Shown piece after piece: positions 16,416 through 24,980 of a stretch of DNA of 64,000 nt. The notes under the pieces were generated by a model. It worked only from the letters and a program-made list of their open reading frames with translations, did not search any database and was not told the DNA's origin. The stretch comes from a virus, in the IMG/VR virus record IMGVR_UViG_3300042691_040117, positions 1 through 64,000 of that record; one strand, 5' to 3'. The translations under genes and the position numbers were made by a program. Position 1 is the first letter of the stretch, and every line of letters starts with the position of its first letter.

Positions 16416-18440
16416 TTATACTCTCCAAAGTTCAGATAATGAAGGTGATGATGGTGCTTGTACTATAGTTTTTTGTGGGACGGGAAATTGCATTGGAAAA
16501 GGAACGGCAACTTCTTCCTTTTGATTTATCATATAAACTACAGTCCTAGTATCTTGACCACCATCAGGTATATTTAATGAAGTTTTTTGTGGCGGCGGAG
16601 GTAATACTGGTGTCGGTGGTGGTTTTGCTGGTTGTTGCCCAGATTTAACAACCTCAATTTTGGCAGAACCGGAAGGAATAACACCAGTCCCCTTCATTCC
16701 AAGTGCTTCAGCAGCAGCATTACTTAAATCAACAACCCTACCTGATATGTATGGACCACGATCCTTAACTGGAACAACGATTGACTTTCCTTTCCAAGTA
16801 ATTCTTAATAGGGTTCCAAATGGTAATGATTTATGTGCAGCCAAGAAGCTTTCTGGAGTATATTTTGTTCCATCGGCAGTTTTGTTTCCATAAAATCCAG
16901 GTCCGTACCAACTGATTTCTCCACTTAAAGATCCTGTAGGAGTAACTTTTGAGGGATCAATTTTAGCAGTTGGTTTAGTTTTTGCATCTTTTTCTTTTTG
17001 TTTTTTCTCCAACTCTTTCATTTTTTCTGGATTTGCTGGACCAGCACTTAAATGCCCAAGCAAATATGAATTATTTTGAGAATCTTTTATGATTACAACA
17101 TTTCCATAACCAGCATTTTCACCAGAATCATAAGTAGAGAATTTTAATCCACCTGTTAATTGAATTGGAGTTCCTGATGGAATTTCATAATCAAATCCTC
17201 TATGGTCTCTCCCAGCACCTATTCCATCTCCCATTTTCCATTTATTTAATGATTTTCCACCAACGATGATATTGCTTAAAACTTCAGTTGGTATAGATCC
17301 ACCAGCACCCCCATATCCATTACCAGTTTCAATATGAATATGTGGACCAGTGGATCTTCCAGTACTTCCAACAAAACCAATTATTTCCTTCCCCGGTATA
17401 AATGAACTACTATAGTCATCACCAAAATCTCCAGGACTTTGGGGTGATCTAGTAATCTGTTTTTTATCATCATCTTTATCATCAAATAAAGATGGCATAG
17501 ACTTGATATTAATTGCTAATTCTTCAAATTTTTTATTATTTTCTTCATCTATTTTTGAAATGGCATCAAAATTATCGGTGGTTGTTTTAAAGACTTCAAA
17601 ATAATTGACTGATTGCCTTGCTGCCTTTGCCCTTCCAGTTTCACCTTGAGTGAAAGTTTGTGATTTTATTTTTGCGGAAGATACTTTTCCACTTTGTACT
17701 TGAGTTCCTCTAGTAACCTCCCCACCTTTGGCATATCCTTTTGGTTTAGGAGCTTGTGGATTAGAAAATGTAGGTGATTGCGGTTTTACTTGAGTTGCCG
17801 GATTAGCATATCTTCCATATCCAGAAGTATTTTGAAAATTTGTTTGTGATGGTGTAGATCTAGGTTGTGAATTTTGTTGACTTGGTTTTTTACCAAGATC
17901 CGACATAAAACCAAGTAATGATACGTCCATTGACCCTACCATTACATTTAAATTTTGAATTTCTCTTGTAATATTATCTCTTTGTTTAATTATTTGTTGT
18001 TGAGTTGCTCCGGCAAATGCTGAAAATCCGTTTACTAAATTAATAATACCAAATATTCCATCACCTATAACTTTAAATAAAAATTTAACCCCGTCAATTA
18101 TCCATTTATTGTCGGAGAAAAACTTTTGCAATCTTTCGATAATTGTTGGTAGATTGTTTATCAAAATACCCAATAATATCGTTCCGGCAAAATTCATTAT
18201 CTTATCAAAAAGACTCATTGGTCCTGATAAAATACTTGATGTAATTTTATTAATTCCCGTTCTTATTGCCGATGTTTCTATTTTTTTCTCTTTTTGTTTG
18301 GATTCTTCCTGTTTCTGTTGATTGAATATTATCCTTCTTTTTTGCAATCGCAAAGATCTAGATTCAGAGTTCTTTCTGATAAGAAAACTGTTAATATTAC
18401 TAACGTTTAATTTTAATTGCTTCGTTTGTGCTACAATCAT
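16416..18440 (-). CDS. Tail protein with permuted M23 peptidase and RlpA-like domain (674 aa)
   Basis: Domains in order: basic coiled region (1-60); hydrophobic tape-measure-like segment (about 65-140); low-complexity linker (190-280); an M23 zinc endopeptidase whose C-terminal motif (GSTGRSTGPHIHIE, about 360-370) comes before its N-terminal motif (HRGFDY, about 411-416) and the GHLS motif (about 463); then a double-psi beta barrel of RlpA type (about 500-600) with SWYGPGFYG, AAHKSLPFGT and KDRGPY. All four M23 metal/catalytic residues are present but in permuted order. M23 enzymes cut peptide cross-links; RlpA barrels cut glycan strands. Proposed role: local peptidoglycan opening during DNA injection. 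A proline-rich C-terminus follows. Its N-terminal region resembles that of the next gene. Confidence 0.75.
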   Translation of the reverse strand: MIVAQTKQLKLNVSNINSFLIRKNSESRSLRLQKRRIIFNQQKQEESKQKEKKIETSAIRTGINKITSSILSGPMSLFDKIMNFAGTILLGILINNLPTIIERLQKFFSDNKWIIDGVKFLFKVIGDGIFGIINLVNGFSAFAGATQQQIIKQRDNITREIQNLNVMVGSMDVSLLGFMSDLGKKPSQQNSQPRSTPSQTNFQNTSGYGRYANPATQVKPQSPTFSNPQAPKPKGYAKGGEVTRGTQVQSGKVSSAKIKSQTFTQGETGRAKAARQSVNYFEVFKTTTDNFDAISKIDEENNKKFEELAINIKSMPSLFDDKDDDKKQITRSPQSPGDFGDDYSSSFIPGKEIIGFVGSTGRSTGPHIHIETGNGYGGAGGSIPTEVLSNIIVGGKSLNKWKMGDGIGAGRDHRGFDYEIPSGTPIQLTGGLKFSTYDSGENAGYGNVVIIKDSQNNSYLLGHLSAGPANPEKMKELEKKQKEKDAKTKPTAKIDPSKVTPTGSLSGEISWYGPGFYGNKTADGTKYTPESFLAAHKSLPFGTLLRITWKGKSIVVPVKDRGPYISGRVVDLSNAAAEALGMKGTGVIPSGSAKIEVVKSGQQPAKPPPTPVLPPPPQKTSLNIPDGGQDTRTVVYMINQKEEVAVPFPMQFPVPQKTIVQAPSSPSLSELWRV

Positions 18441-18443
18441 TTC

Positions 18444-20324
18444 TTATACAAAAATTCCGTATAAAGATGGTGTTAGTATCATGTAAGGATTTGATGAATT
18501 TGATGATGGTATTGATGGAACGTATGATGCTGGTGCTTGTGGTATGTTAATTTTTGGTATTGCTGCCTTTTTAGTTGGAAGATTTATTGGTACTATTACT
18601 GGAGATGAATTTGATGATGATTTAGTAATTTGCTGTATAGAAGACGATCTAATTGGAAGTGGTACTATATTTACATTATTTTGAACGGGACTTATATTTA
18701 CGTTGGGGATTTTTTGAATTATATTATCATACATTTGACCACCTTTTTGACGACCAACCTGTCCACCTACCCATCCACCCCCAGGAATTCCGGTTGATTT
18801 GCCTTGTTGAGTTCCAATAACTTGACCTGCCGCTTCAAATAATGGTCTTCCAAATCCACCACCAGACGCAGATTTCTTTAAATTTTTCTTTTGTTTTTTC
18901 TGCTCAAATGTCTTATTCAAATCTTCAAGAATAGTCGAAAATCTTTCAGAATTGCTTTGCTGTAAGGATGTGACTTCCAATAATTTTGTTACAGCCTCTC
19001 TAAAGTAATTCCACAATCTCCCAGCATTCTCATTAATATCACTTAAAAGCGGTCTAAACAATTTAGATGCTGCTGTACGAATAACATACTCGCCAGGAGC
19101 AAGCATTGCAGGAACACTATCAACTGTTCCACTACCAGATCCACCGACACTTCCACCTTGAGAAAATGAGGGAATAATAGAACATTTGGAGCATTTTTTA
19201 GGTGATATATCATTAATTAATCCACCTCTAGATGCTTTTTTAACTTGAGGATAATTTGGTAAAGTTTGCCCAAGAGCTGGTGAAGACACCATGGGCAATA
19301 CTATTTGTCGAATTGCTTCAATAATAGCCCCCCAGATTGCTGGAGAAAGACCTGGGGGATTGGGTTGATACTGTGGTTGTGGATTTAAATTTGGTGACGT
19401 CGGTGCCGGTGCTGGAGTAGTTTTAGGTACTGCAGGAATATTGAGAGGTGCTCCGGCCGGACCAACTAAAGGAGGTAATGGTAATGGAACTACACCTTTG
19501 GCAATACCTTCTATAGTACCATAAACTTTTGGATTGGACCTCATATAATATGAGAGAACATTCGCAAATTCAGGTGCATTCTTTAAGCATTTTAAGATTG
19601 CGGAGCAATCCATTGGTCCTGCACCACCAGAAAGCTTTCCTTTTCCTTTTAATAAATCAATAGCACCTTTAATTCTTTTAACAACACCAATTACACCAAG
19701 CAATCCCCCCAATAATTTTCCAGCTATTAATGTTCCTACTATCCACTTCCAATGATCTGCTAAAAATTGAAAAAATACCTTTACTTTTTCCTGGTTTTCT
19801 TTTTTAGATAACCAATTTAAGGCAGTATTGACAGCCAGTCCGGTTAGAATTGTTTTAAAAAATTCAATAATCTTTTGAAACAAACTTTTAGCTGGAGTTA
19901 AAACCTTATCTACTTGTCTGAAAAGACCTTTCCCTATACTCTGAACACTTTCTAGTGCTGCTTCTTTATTATAGGCAGCCTTTCTAAATTTTTGTTTCTT
20001 TACTTCTCCTATTTGCCTTCTATCTTCTGCAATTCTTGTCGAAAAATCAATCGCCAATTGGTTCTGTATTTCTACAAGAACTCTATTTGTTTCTATTAGT
20101 GATTCATTTAAACTTTTAATTACGCCTAAAGATAAATTATCAGCATTCAATTGCTCAGAAATTATATTCGGAGATTGAATATTCTGTTTTCTAAATCCGA
20201 ATGTAGATTTTTTTACTTGTAAAGGCTTAGAAAAAGAAGTCCTCCCCGCTAATGGGGAAGATATATTTTTTCTACTTAATTTTGGTACTGATGGTGCCCT
20301 ATAGATTGGATAATTATAATCCAC
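18444..20324 (-). CDS. Putative tape-measure-like tail protein (626 aa)
   Basis: N-terminus basic and polar, then a long helix (residues 55-115). A hydrophobic region at about 140-225 includes ILTGLAVNTALNWL and GTLIAGKLLGGLLGVIGVV. The middle is proline-rich. VPAMLAPGEYVIRTAASKL near residue 410 is a motif typical of tail tape-measure proteins. The C-terminus is low-complexity. Length is similar to T4 gp29 (590 aa), and the position between gp26 and hub genes matches the T4 26-51-27-28-29 neighbourhood, though the order is not the same. Likely tail-lumen or hub protein. It shares an N-terminal module with the 674-aa neighbour. Confidence 0.6.
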   Translation of the reverse strand: MDYNYPIYRAPSVPKLSRKNISSPLAGRTSFSKPLQVKKSTFGFRKQNIQSPNIISEQLNADNLSLGVIKSLNESLIETNRVLVEIQNQLAIDFSTRIAEDRRQIGEVKKQKFRKAAYNKEAALESVQSIGKGLFRQVDKVLTPAKSLFQKIIEFFKTILTGLAVNTALNWLSKKENQEKVKVFFQFLADHWKWIVGTLIAGKLLGGLLGVIGVVKRIKGAIDLLKGKGKLSGGAGPMDCSAILKCLKNAPEFANVLSYYMRSNPKVYGTIEGIAKGVVPLPLPPLVGPAGAPLNIPAVPKTTPAPAPTSPNLNPQPQYQPNPPGLSPAIWGAIIEAIRQIVLPMVSSPALGQTLPNYPQVKKASRGGLINDISPKKCSKCSIIPSFSQGGSVGGSGSGTVDSVPAMLAPGEYVIRTAASKLFRPLLSDINENAGRLWNYFREAVTKLLEVTSLQQSNSERFSTILEDLNKTFEQKKQKKNLKKSASGGGFGRPLFEAAGQVIGTQQGKSTGIPGGGWVGGQVGRQKGGQMYDNIIQKIPNVNISPVQNNVNIVPLPIRSSSIQQITKSSSNSSPVIVPINLPTKKAAIPKINIPQAPASYVPSIPSSNSSNPYMILTPSLYGIFV

Positions 20325-20490
20325 GAGGTTGTTGCTTTAGGTTCTCTTCTTCGATATAATTTTTCAATAAACCAATATACACTTCCCTTTCCCAAGGAAT
20401 CATATTTTCAAGCTCAGTCAAAGAATATTTATGATGCTGAATTAACTGAAAATTAGTTTGATAGTATGACTCAAGGTTAGTATGAGCCAT
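20314..20490 (-). CDS. Small tail assembly protein (58 aa), gp51 position
   Basis: A small protein containing YYQTNFQLIQHHKYSLTELE followed by MIPWEREVYIGLL and an acidic helix. The NMIPWERE(I/V)Y motif recurs in small proteins downstream of gp26 homologues in T4-like phages. It begins 2 nt past the gp26 stop and its end overlaps the next start by 11 nt, so it is translationally coupled. The position is that of T4 gp51, a hub assembly catalyst, but 58 aa is much shorter than gp51 (249 aa). The functional name is therefore not assigned. Confidence 0.65.
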   Translation of the reverse strand: MAHTNLESYYQTNFQLIQHHKYSLTELENMIPWEREVYIGLLKNYIEEENLKQQPRGL

Positions 20491-20492
20491 AC

Positions 20493-21215
20493 CTAACTGA
20501 AAAAACTTGCAAGACCCTCCAGAACAACTTCACTTTGGACATCAGTCTTTGGATTTTTTACCTTTACAGTATGGGAAAGTTTGGGCATTGTTGTAAAGAA
20601 ATTTTCAATTTCTTTAAATTGCTTTGTATTTAATTGTTCGATAAATTCATCAAGTTCTTTTTTGGTACAGTCCGAAGCACTCCAAGATTCTTCCTGATCA
20701 TATATTGTATCAATACATGAAGTGATCATTGACAATGATTTATTAACATCATTATTAGTTTCATTAACTTCAAAATTACTTTCTACAAATTCGTTTAGTG
20801 ACGGATATTTCAATTTCATGGACAAATTATCATCCAACTTTATGACATTTTTATGTTCTTCTGATCTTTGAACTTTGATATCGTCAATATTAATTTCAAC
20901 GCTGACAATTGTCTCTTCATCATCTGGGCAAGTAACATTTACTTCTATTGTTTCCCCGACAGATTTAGATCTAACATTTAAAAACAAATATTCAATATCA
21001 AAAGTTGATAATTCAGCGACATTAACTCCTTTTGATAAAATACAATCATTTAAAATTTGGACAACGGCACCAGAAATATCTTTGATATTCTCGGATTCGA
21101 GTGCCATAATCAGAATTTTTTCTTCTCTAACTAAAAATGGACGATATTTAATTTTTTTCCCTGTTGAAGGCAATTCCAACTCATAAGTCGGTGTAGAAAT
21201 CTTTGGTAAAGGCAT
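20493..21215 (-). CDS. 26: Baseplate hub assembly protein gp26
   Basis: Begins MPLPKISTPTYELELPSTGKK, then IKYRPFLVREEKILIMALES. This N-terminus is characteristic of the T4 gp26 baseplate family (Pfam T4_baseplate). The middle contains NCDDEE-type acidic loops, and the C-terminus is helical with EFIEQLNTKQFKEIENFF. At 240 aa it is close to the usual length (T4 gp26 is 208 aa). In T4, gp26 works with gp51, gp28, gp29 and gp27 to build the hub. It is preceded by an AATAAATA late element. A confident family assignment. Confidence 0.85.
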   Translation of the reverse strand: MPLPKISTPTYELELPSTGKKIKYRPFLVREEKILIMALESENIKDISGAVVQILNDCILSKGVNVAELSTFDIEYLFLNVRSKSVGETIEVNVTCPDDEETIVSVEINIDDIKVQRSEEHKNVIKLDDNLSMKLKYPSLNEFVESNFEVNETNNDVNKSLSMITSCIDTIYDQEESWSASDCTKKELDEFIEQLNTKQFKEIENFFTTMPKLSHTVKVKNPKTDVQSEVVLEGLASFFS

Positions 21216-21242
21216 AATGACCTATAGAAACTTCAGTGCTAT

Positions 21243-21250
21243 TATTTATT
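21243..21250 (-). promoter_or_regulatory. T4-type late promoter candidate (AATAAATA)
   Basis: AATAAATA on the minus strand, 27 nt upstream of gp26, overlapping the end of the gp54-like gene. Confidence 0.5.
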
Positions 21251-22049
21251 AGACCACATTGGGGTATAGAACACCATTTAATCCAGGTATTCCTGTTCCA
21301 AATGGAAGAGTTTGTCCTTCTATATCTTGTATTACTGGAAGATCCGATACGGGAGAAGGAGATGGCGATTTCTTTACTATATCCAGACCCGCAACTGTAT
21401 TATTCTTAACAACGTATCTGTCATAATTAAAGGTCACAGTGATTTTTAATAAATCTGCAGGTCCATAGGAAACTGGAATAGATGTAATTCCTTTGGGAAA
21501 TGCATTAACAAACTGATAATCTAATGTAAATGATTCCTCTATACTTCCTAAAGTTCTTTCAAATTTAGTAATAGATAAATTATTAATTTTATAACTATCT
21601 GGATATTGAAATCTTCTAAAATATCCTTTATTAAAACCACCATTTTCTACTTGTGCTGCCCCGGCCCCAGAAATAAAATCCATCCACCCCTCAAAAAATC
21701 TTAAAATTTTATAATCAGTATCAACATAAAAAGTAAAATCTATATCAGTAAATAGGCGACTGTGTGCAAATTCTTGTGGAACTCCTATAAAATTATCCTT
21801 CACTTCTGCCGTTGCAAAAGTACTACTTGGTAAATTTGCATCAGCACATAAAATTCCAACATTACGACTAATCCAATCCTCTGTAAGAGTTGAATCTGCA
21901 TATTTTAACAAATGATCCATTAAGTCAGAATCACCATCCACTGTTCCCATTCCATTAAATCCGACAAGATAATAATTTGTTAGTGACAGTTCTCCAAAAT
22001 AAGTTTTGGCAACCTCCATACTAATGGGTTGTGGTGTTGTAACTGACAT
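21249..22049 (-). CDS. 54: Baseplate tail-tube initiator, gp54-like (266 aa)
   Basis: A tube-fold protein. It has SLTNYYLVGFNGM near the start, an ANLPSSTFATAEVKDNFIGVPQEFAH segment, and SRLFTDIDFTFYVDTDYKILRFFEGWMDFI. All of these belong to the T4 gp19/gp48/gp54 tube family as found in cyanophages. The C-terminal FTLDYQFVNAFPKGITSIPVSYG segment is also typical. T4 gp54 starts polymerisation of the tail tube on the baseplate. The partner gp48 is coded divergently at 24050. gp54 versus a second tube-like protein cannot be fully separated by eye. A weaker CTAAATA element lies at 22074-22080. Confidence 0.75.
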   Translation of the reverse strand: MSVTTPQPISMEVAKTYFGELSLTNYYLVGFNGMGTVDGDSDLMDHLLKYADSTLTEDWISRNVGILCADANLPSSTFATAEVKDNFIGVPQEFAHSRLFTDIDFTFYVDTDYKILRFFEGWMDFISGAGAAQVENGGFNKGYFRRFQYPDSYKINNLSITKFERTLGSIEESFTLDYQFVNAFPKGITSIPVSYGPADLLKITVTFNYDRYVVKNNTVAGLDIVKKSPSPSPVSDLPVIQDIEGQTLPFGTGIPGLNGVLYPNVV

Positions 22050-22080
22050 CTAAATATTTTAGGATATTTGTGGTATTTAG

Positions 22081-22088
22081 TATAAATA
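22081..22088 (+). promoter_or_regulatory. T4 late promoter (perfect TATAAATA) for the plus-strand block
   Basis: An exact TATAAATA on the plus strand, 29 nt before the first plus-strand gene. It sits in the 68-bp divergent gap between gp54-like and the plus-strand block and is probably the main late promoter of that block. Confidence 0.75.
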
Positions 22089-22117
22089 CTTTGGGAATGT
22101 AACTTTATGGTGAGATT

Positions 22118-22546
22118 ATGAAATATGACACAACAAGAATAAGTAAAATTTTAAACATAGGTAATATTGGAATAATTGATATTAATTTAAGTGAAGATGA
22201 AAAGTGGGACTGTTATAGTGATGATGTTACTGATAGAAGAAAAAATGCGGTCTCTTTATATTGGAAAAATTTAAAGAATGATGAAAAAGTTGAAAGATTA
22301 AAAAATCATGGAATGACTGGGAAAAAACATAAACCCCAAACCATTGAAAAAATGCATAAATCATCTATTAATACACAAAAACCCCATTTGCATAAAGGTG
22401 GAATATTAATAAACGAAAAGGGAAATATTATTCAATTTTCATGTTTAAGTCATTTTTGTAAAGAACATAAATTAAGTAGTGGACATGTTTGTGAACTTCT
22501 CCAAGGTAAAAGAAAATCTGTAAAAGGTTGGAAAAATGTCATATAA
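22118..22546 (+). CDS. Homing-endonuclease-like DNA-binding ORF without visible nuclease (142 aa)
   Basis: The C-terminal ~55 residues run GGILINEKGNIIQF, SCLSHFCKEHKLSSGHVCELLQGKR and KGWKNV. This resembles the NUMOD/helix-turn-helix DNA-binding modules at the C-termini of phage HNH and GIY-YIG homing endonucleases. Before it lies a basic linker (HGMTGKKHKPQTIEKMHKSS), as found between catalytic and DNA-binding parts (NUMOD3-like). The N-terminal 60 residues show no HNH, GIY-YIG or PD-(D/E)XK motif. It could be a decayed homing endonuclease or a regulator. It is the first gene of the plus block and overlaps gp4 by 11 nt. Confidence 0.65.
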   Translation: MKYDTTRISKILNIGNIGIIDINLSEDEKWDCYSDDVTDRRKNAVSLYWKNLKNDEKVERLKNHGMTGKKHKPQTIEKMHKSSINTQKPHLHKGGILINEKGNIIQFSCLSHFCKEHKLSSGHVCELLQGKRKSVKGWKNVI

Positions 22547-22973
22547 AGGAAGATATCAACCAAAAAATCCACAAAAATATAGGGGTGATGTAAATAATAT
22601 AATCTATAGATCTTTATGGGAAAGAAAATTTCTAGTTTATTGTGACACTAATGAAAATGTTCTTGAATATGCTAGTGAGGAAATAGCATTACCATATCGC
22701 TCACCAATAGATAACCGTATTCATAGGTACTTTCCAGATTTTTATATCAAAGTCAAAGAGCAAACAGGTCAAATTAAAAAATACATTATTGAAATTAAAC
22801 CTAAAAAACAAACAATAGAACCCAAAGTTCAAAAAAGAAAAACAAAGTCATACATCTATGAAGTAGTCGAATATGCCAAAAATCAGGCAAAGTGGAAGGC
22901 AGCGGAAGAATTTTGTAAAGATAGGATGTGGGAGTTTAAAGTTCTAACAGAAGACGAATTAGGTATTAAGTAA
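22536..22973 (+). CDS. 4: Head completion protein gp4 (145 aa)
   Basis: Begins MSYKGRYQPKNPQKYRGDVNNIIYRSLWERKFLVYCD. This N-terminus is shared by T4 gp4 (gp50/65) and resembles the TnsA-like endonuclease fold. RYFPDFYIKVKE...YIIEIKPKKQ gives the D...ExK pattern of a PD-(D/E)XK nuclease. In T4, gp4 completes heads before tail joining, and processed DNA ends are likely involved. Length (145) matches T4 gp4 (150). It overlaps the preceding ORF by 11 nt and ends in TAATG coupled to the next gene. Confidence 0.85.
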   Translation: MSYKGRYQPKNPQKYRGDVNNIIYRSLWERKFLVYCDTNENVLEYASEEIALPYRSPIDNRIHRYFPDFYIKVKEQTGQIKKYIIEIKPKKQTIEPKVQKRKTKSYIYEVVEYAKNQAKWKAAEEFCKDRMWEFKVLTEDELGIK

Positions 22974-23368
22974 TGCCAAGAAAAACCATCAGAGATAGGA
23001 GCAATCCCACTGATACAAATAGAAGACTAAATCGTGTTCGTCATATTGTAGATAATATAATTGGAACCGAAGATCCGGACGATATAATGCAGTCCATTCT
23101 AGAATCCTTAAAAGACACTGTATTAATTCCTGATGTAGGTAAGTATTATACATTCGTATATGCTCCCAAAACTTCAAGTATTACTTATGATGCTCACCCT
23201 CTTGTTGGAGTCACAAATATATACTCATGGGGATTTAAAGGTGTAAATTTTCACTGGAATCGAGTACGTCAATATAGTTGGGAAGAAATAGTAGGATCAT
23301 TACATATAGTTAATTCTTCCGAACTTAAAGATCTAAAAGCACTACCTTTTGCTAAAATAATAAAATGA
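22973..23368 (+). CDS. Conserved phage protein, probable virion assembly (131 aa)
   Basis: N-terminus basic (MPRKTIRDRSNPTDTNRRLNRVR), followed by a PGKYYTFVYAPKT-like strand (here VGKYYTFVYAPKT), then DAHPLVGVTNIYSWGFKGVNFHW. The DxxPLVxVTxIxxWGFxGxNFHW motif is widespread in small proteins of T4-like and other large tailed phages, next to neck and baseplate genes. No catalytic residues are recognised. It starts with a 1-nt TAATG overlap after gp4, and its stop overlaps the next ATG (ATGA). Called a virion assembly protein from context only. Confidence 0.65.
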   Translation: MPRKTIRDRSNPTDTNRRLNRVRHIVDNIIGTEDPDDIMQSILESLKDTVLIPDVGKYYTFVYAPKTSSITYDAHPLVGVTNIYSWGFKGVNFHWNRVRQYSWEEIVGSLHIVNSSELKDLKALPFAKIIK

Positions 23369-24039
23369 ATAAAATGAATCGTTTTTTCACTCTTGATGAA
23401 ATTAATCCAAATCTAAAACTTTTAGAGGAAAGATTTGATGAAATACATGAAGAATTTATGGCAAATAAAAATAATTTATTTGCCATAACCTGGGGAGCAG
23501 AAGTTGGATATTATGTTCAAAATGCGGCAGAGCGTGTTGGTAAACAAAGTTCCTCTGTATATAAAGGTTGGCAGGTTGCTCCTCTATATGGAACTATGAA
23601 TGATATACTTTCAATAAATTCTGATATGAATCATTACAAACATCTGATTCAGGTTGATGATGATTTGCTAAAGGTTAAACATAATGTATCGATGTTGCCA
23701 ATTCTCACAAAAACTTTGTTAGAAGCAGGAGTAAGAAAAAGAGTTGGAATTACTATTCTTGAAGCAAAAAAAGAAATTGCATGGCACTCCGACCCAGATC
23801 CAGAAAAACCGGGATTAGCAATTATTAGAGGTTTATGGGGGTTAGATGTTCCGGAAGAGGAAGGAAAGGAGTCTTTTATATATTTAAATAATAATACCCA
23901 AAAAGTAAAATTTAAAAACAATGAGTATGTTTTATTTTGGGGGAGAACAAACCATAGAGTAAAAAATAATTTATCAAGTTCTAGATATATGATATGTTTT
24001 GACCATGAGGTTCCTTATAAAAAGCTTCTAAATACTTAG
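23365..24039 (+). CDS. Aspartyl/asparaginyl beta-hydroxylase-like oxygenase (224 aa)
   Basis: The central part has RVGITILEAKKEIAWHSDPDPEKPGLAIIRGLWGLD, giving the H-x-D-type metal motif and substrate-side arginines of the AspH family. The C-terminal GRTNHRVKNNLSSSRYMICFDHE supplies the distal histidine and the 2-oxoglutarate-binding arginine. The family hydroxylates Asp or Asn residues of proteins using Fe(II) and 2-oxoglutarate. A start at 23374 (MNRFF) is also possible. It lies between gp4 and gp48, so it is co-expressed with virion genes and may modify them (inference). Confidence 0.78.
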   Translation: MNKMNRFFTLDEINPNLKLLEERFDEIHEEFMANKNNLFAITWGAEVGYYVQNAAERVGKQSSSVYKGWQVAPLYGTMNDILSINSDMNHYKHLIQVDDDLLKVKHNVSMLPILTKTLLEAGVRKRVGITILEAKKEIAWHSDPDPEKPGLAIIRGLWGLDVPEEEGKESFIYLNNNTQKVKFKNNEYVLFWGRTNHRVKNNLSSSRYMICFDHEVPYKKLLNT

Positions 24040-24049
24040 AAAAGGATAA

Positions 24050-24979
24050 ATGGCAAACGATACTTCATATGAAATATTAAGATATCCATATGAGATTATT
24101 GGAGACAAGACTGATTATTTACAAATAGCAGTTGTTGATTTAAAGCCTAATGGACTAGTTAATGAAGGAGCATCTCAAAGAAATGCGGTTGTTTCTACTG
24201 CGTTTAGTGCAGGAACAAATCTTAGTCCAAAAACTGCCTATACAAATCCACAATTTATAATACTCCCAATGCCATCAAACATTCAAGATGGTAATAGTGT
24301 TGGGTATTCTGATGATAGTTTGAATGGATTTGCTGCTGCTGCATTGGGTACAATAACAAGAGGACTTGATGAAAGTGCTCAAGGAGCGGATATTACTTCA
24401 GCCTTAGGTGATTTCTTTTCTAAAGGAAATAAAGCTCTAAATGATGTTGTCACAGATCCTAGGGCAAGACAAGCAATAAATCGGTATTTTGCATCAGAAG
24501 CAGTAAATATATTTGGCGCAAATGTCACCCCACAGCAATTATTATCAAGAGAAACCGGTCAAATATTTAACCCAAATATGGAACTTCTCTTTAATAATGT
24601 AACATTAAGAAATTTCAAATTTTCTTTTAAAATGACTCCAAGAAATTCAACAGAAGCAGAAGAAATCAAACAAATAATTAGAGTCTTTAAGAGAAATATG
24701 GCACCCAATTATCAAGATAGTAAATTTTTAAAACCACCCAAGAGCTTTGAATTGGCATTTAAAACTGGGGGAGGTAATCATAAATTTTTAAATCGCTTCA
24801 AGCAATGCTTCCTGACGGATATGGCAGTTAATTATACTGCAGAAAACGTTTATGCTACATACAAAGATGGAACTCCAGTATCCATGATCATGGATTTATC
24901 ATTTAAAGAGATTGAACCAGTGTATCAGCAGGATTATGCTGATACAAATGAAGAAGGAAAACTAGGAGTAGGATTCTAA
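24050..24979 (+). CDS. 48: Baseplate tail-tube cap gp48 (309 aa)
   Basis: Starts with ILRYPYEIIGDKTDYLQIAVVD, the N-terminus of cyanophage gp48. The middle is helical. The C-terminal half has LLFNNVTLRNFKFSFKMTPRNSTEAEEIKQIIRVFKRNM, the conserved tube-fold core of gp48 homologues. In T4, gp48 caps the baseplate centre and carries gp54 and the tube. Length is close to T4 gp48 (364 aa). Preceded by a weak TCTAAATA (24027-24034) and a GGAT ribosome site. It abuts gp53. Confidence 0.85.
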   Translation: MANDTSYEILRYPYEIIGDKTDYLQIAVVDLKPNGLVNEGASQRNAVVSTAFSAGTNLSPKTAYTNPQFIILPMPSNIQDGNSVGYSDDSLNGFAAAALGTITRGLDESAQGADITSALGDFFSKGNKALNDVVTDPRARQAINRYFASEAVNIFGANVTPQQLLSRETGQIFNPNMELLFNNVTLRNFKFSFKMTPRNSTEAEEIKQIIRVFKRNMAPNYQDSKFLKPPKSFELAFKTGGGNHKFLNRFKQCFLTDMAVNYTAENVYATYKDGTPVSMIMDLSFKEIEPVYQQDYADTNEEGKLGVGF

Positions 24980-24980
24980 A

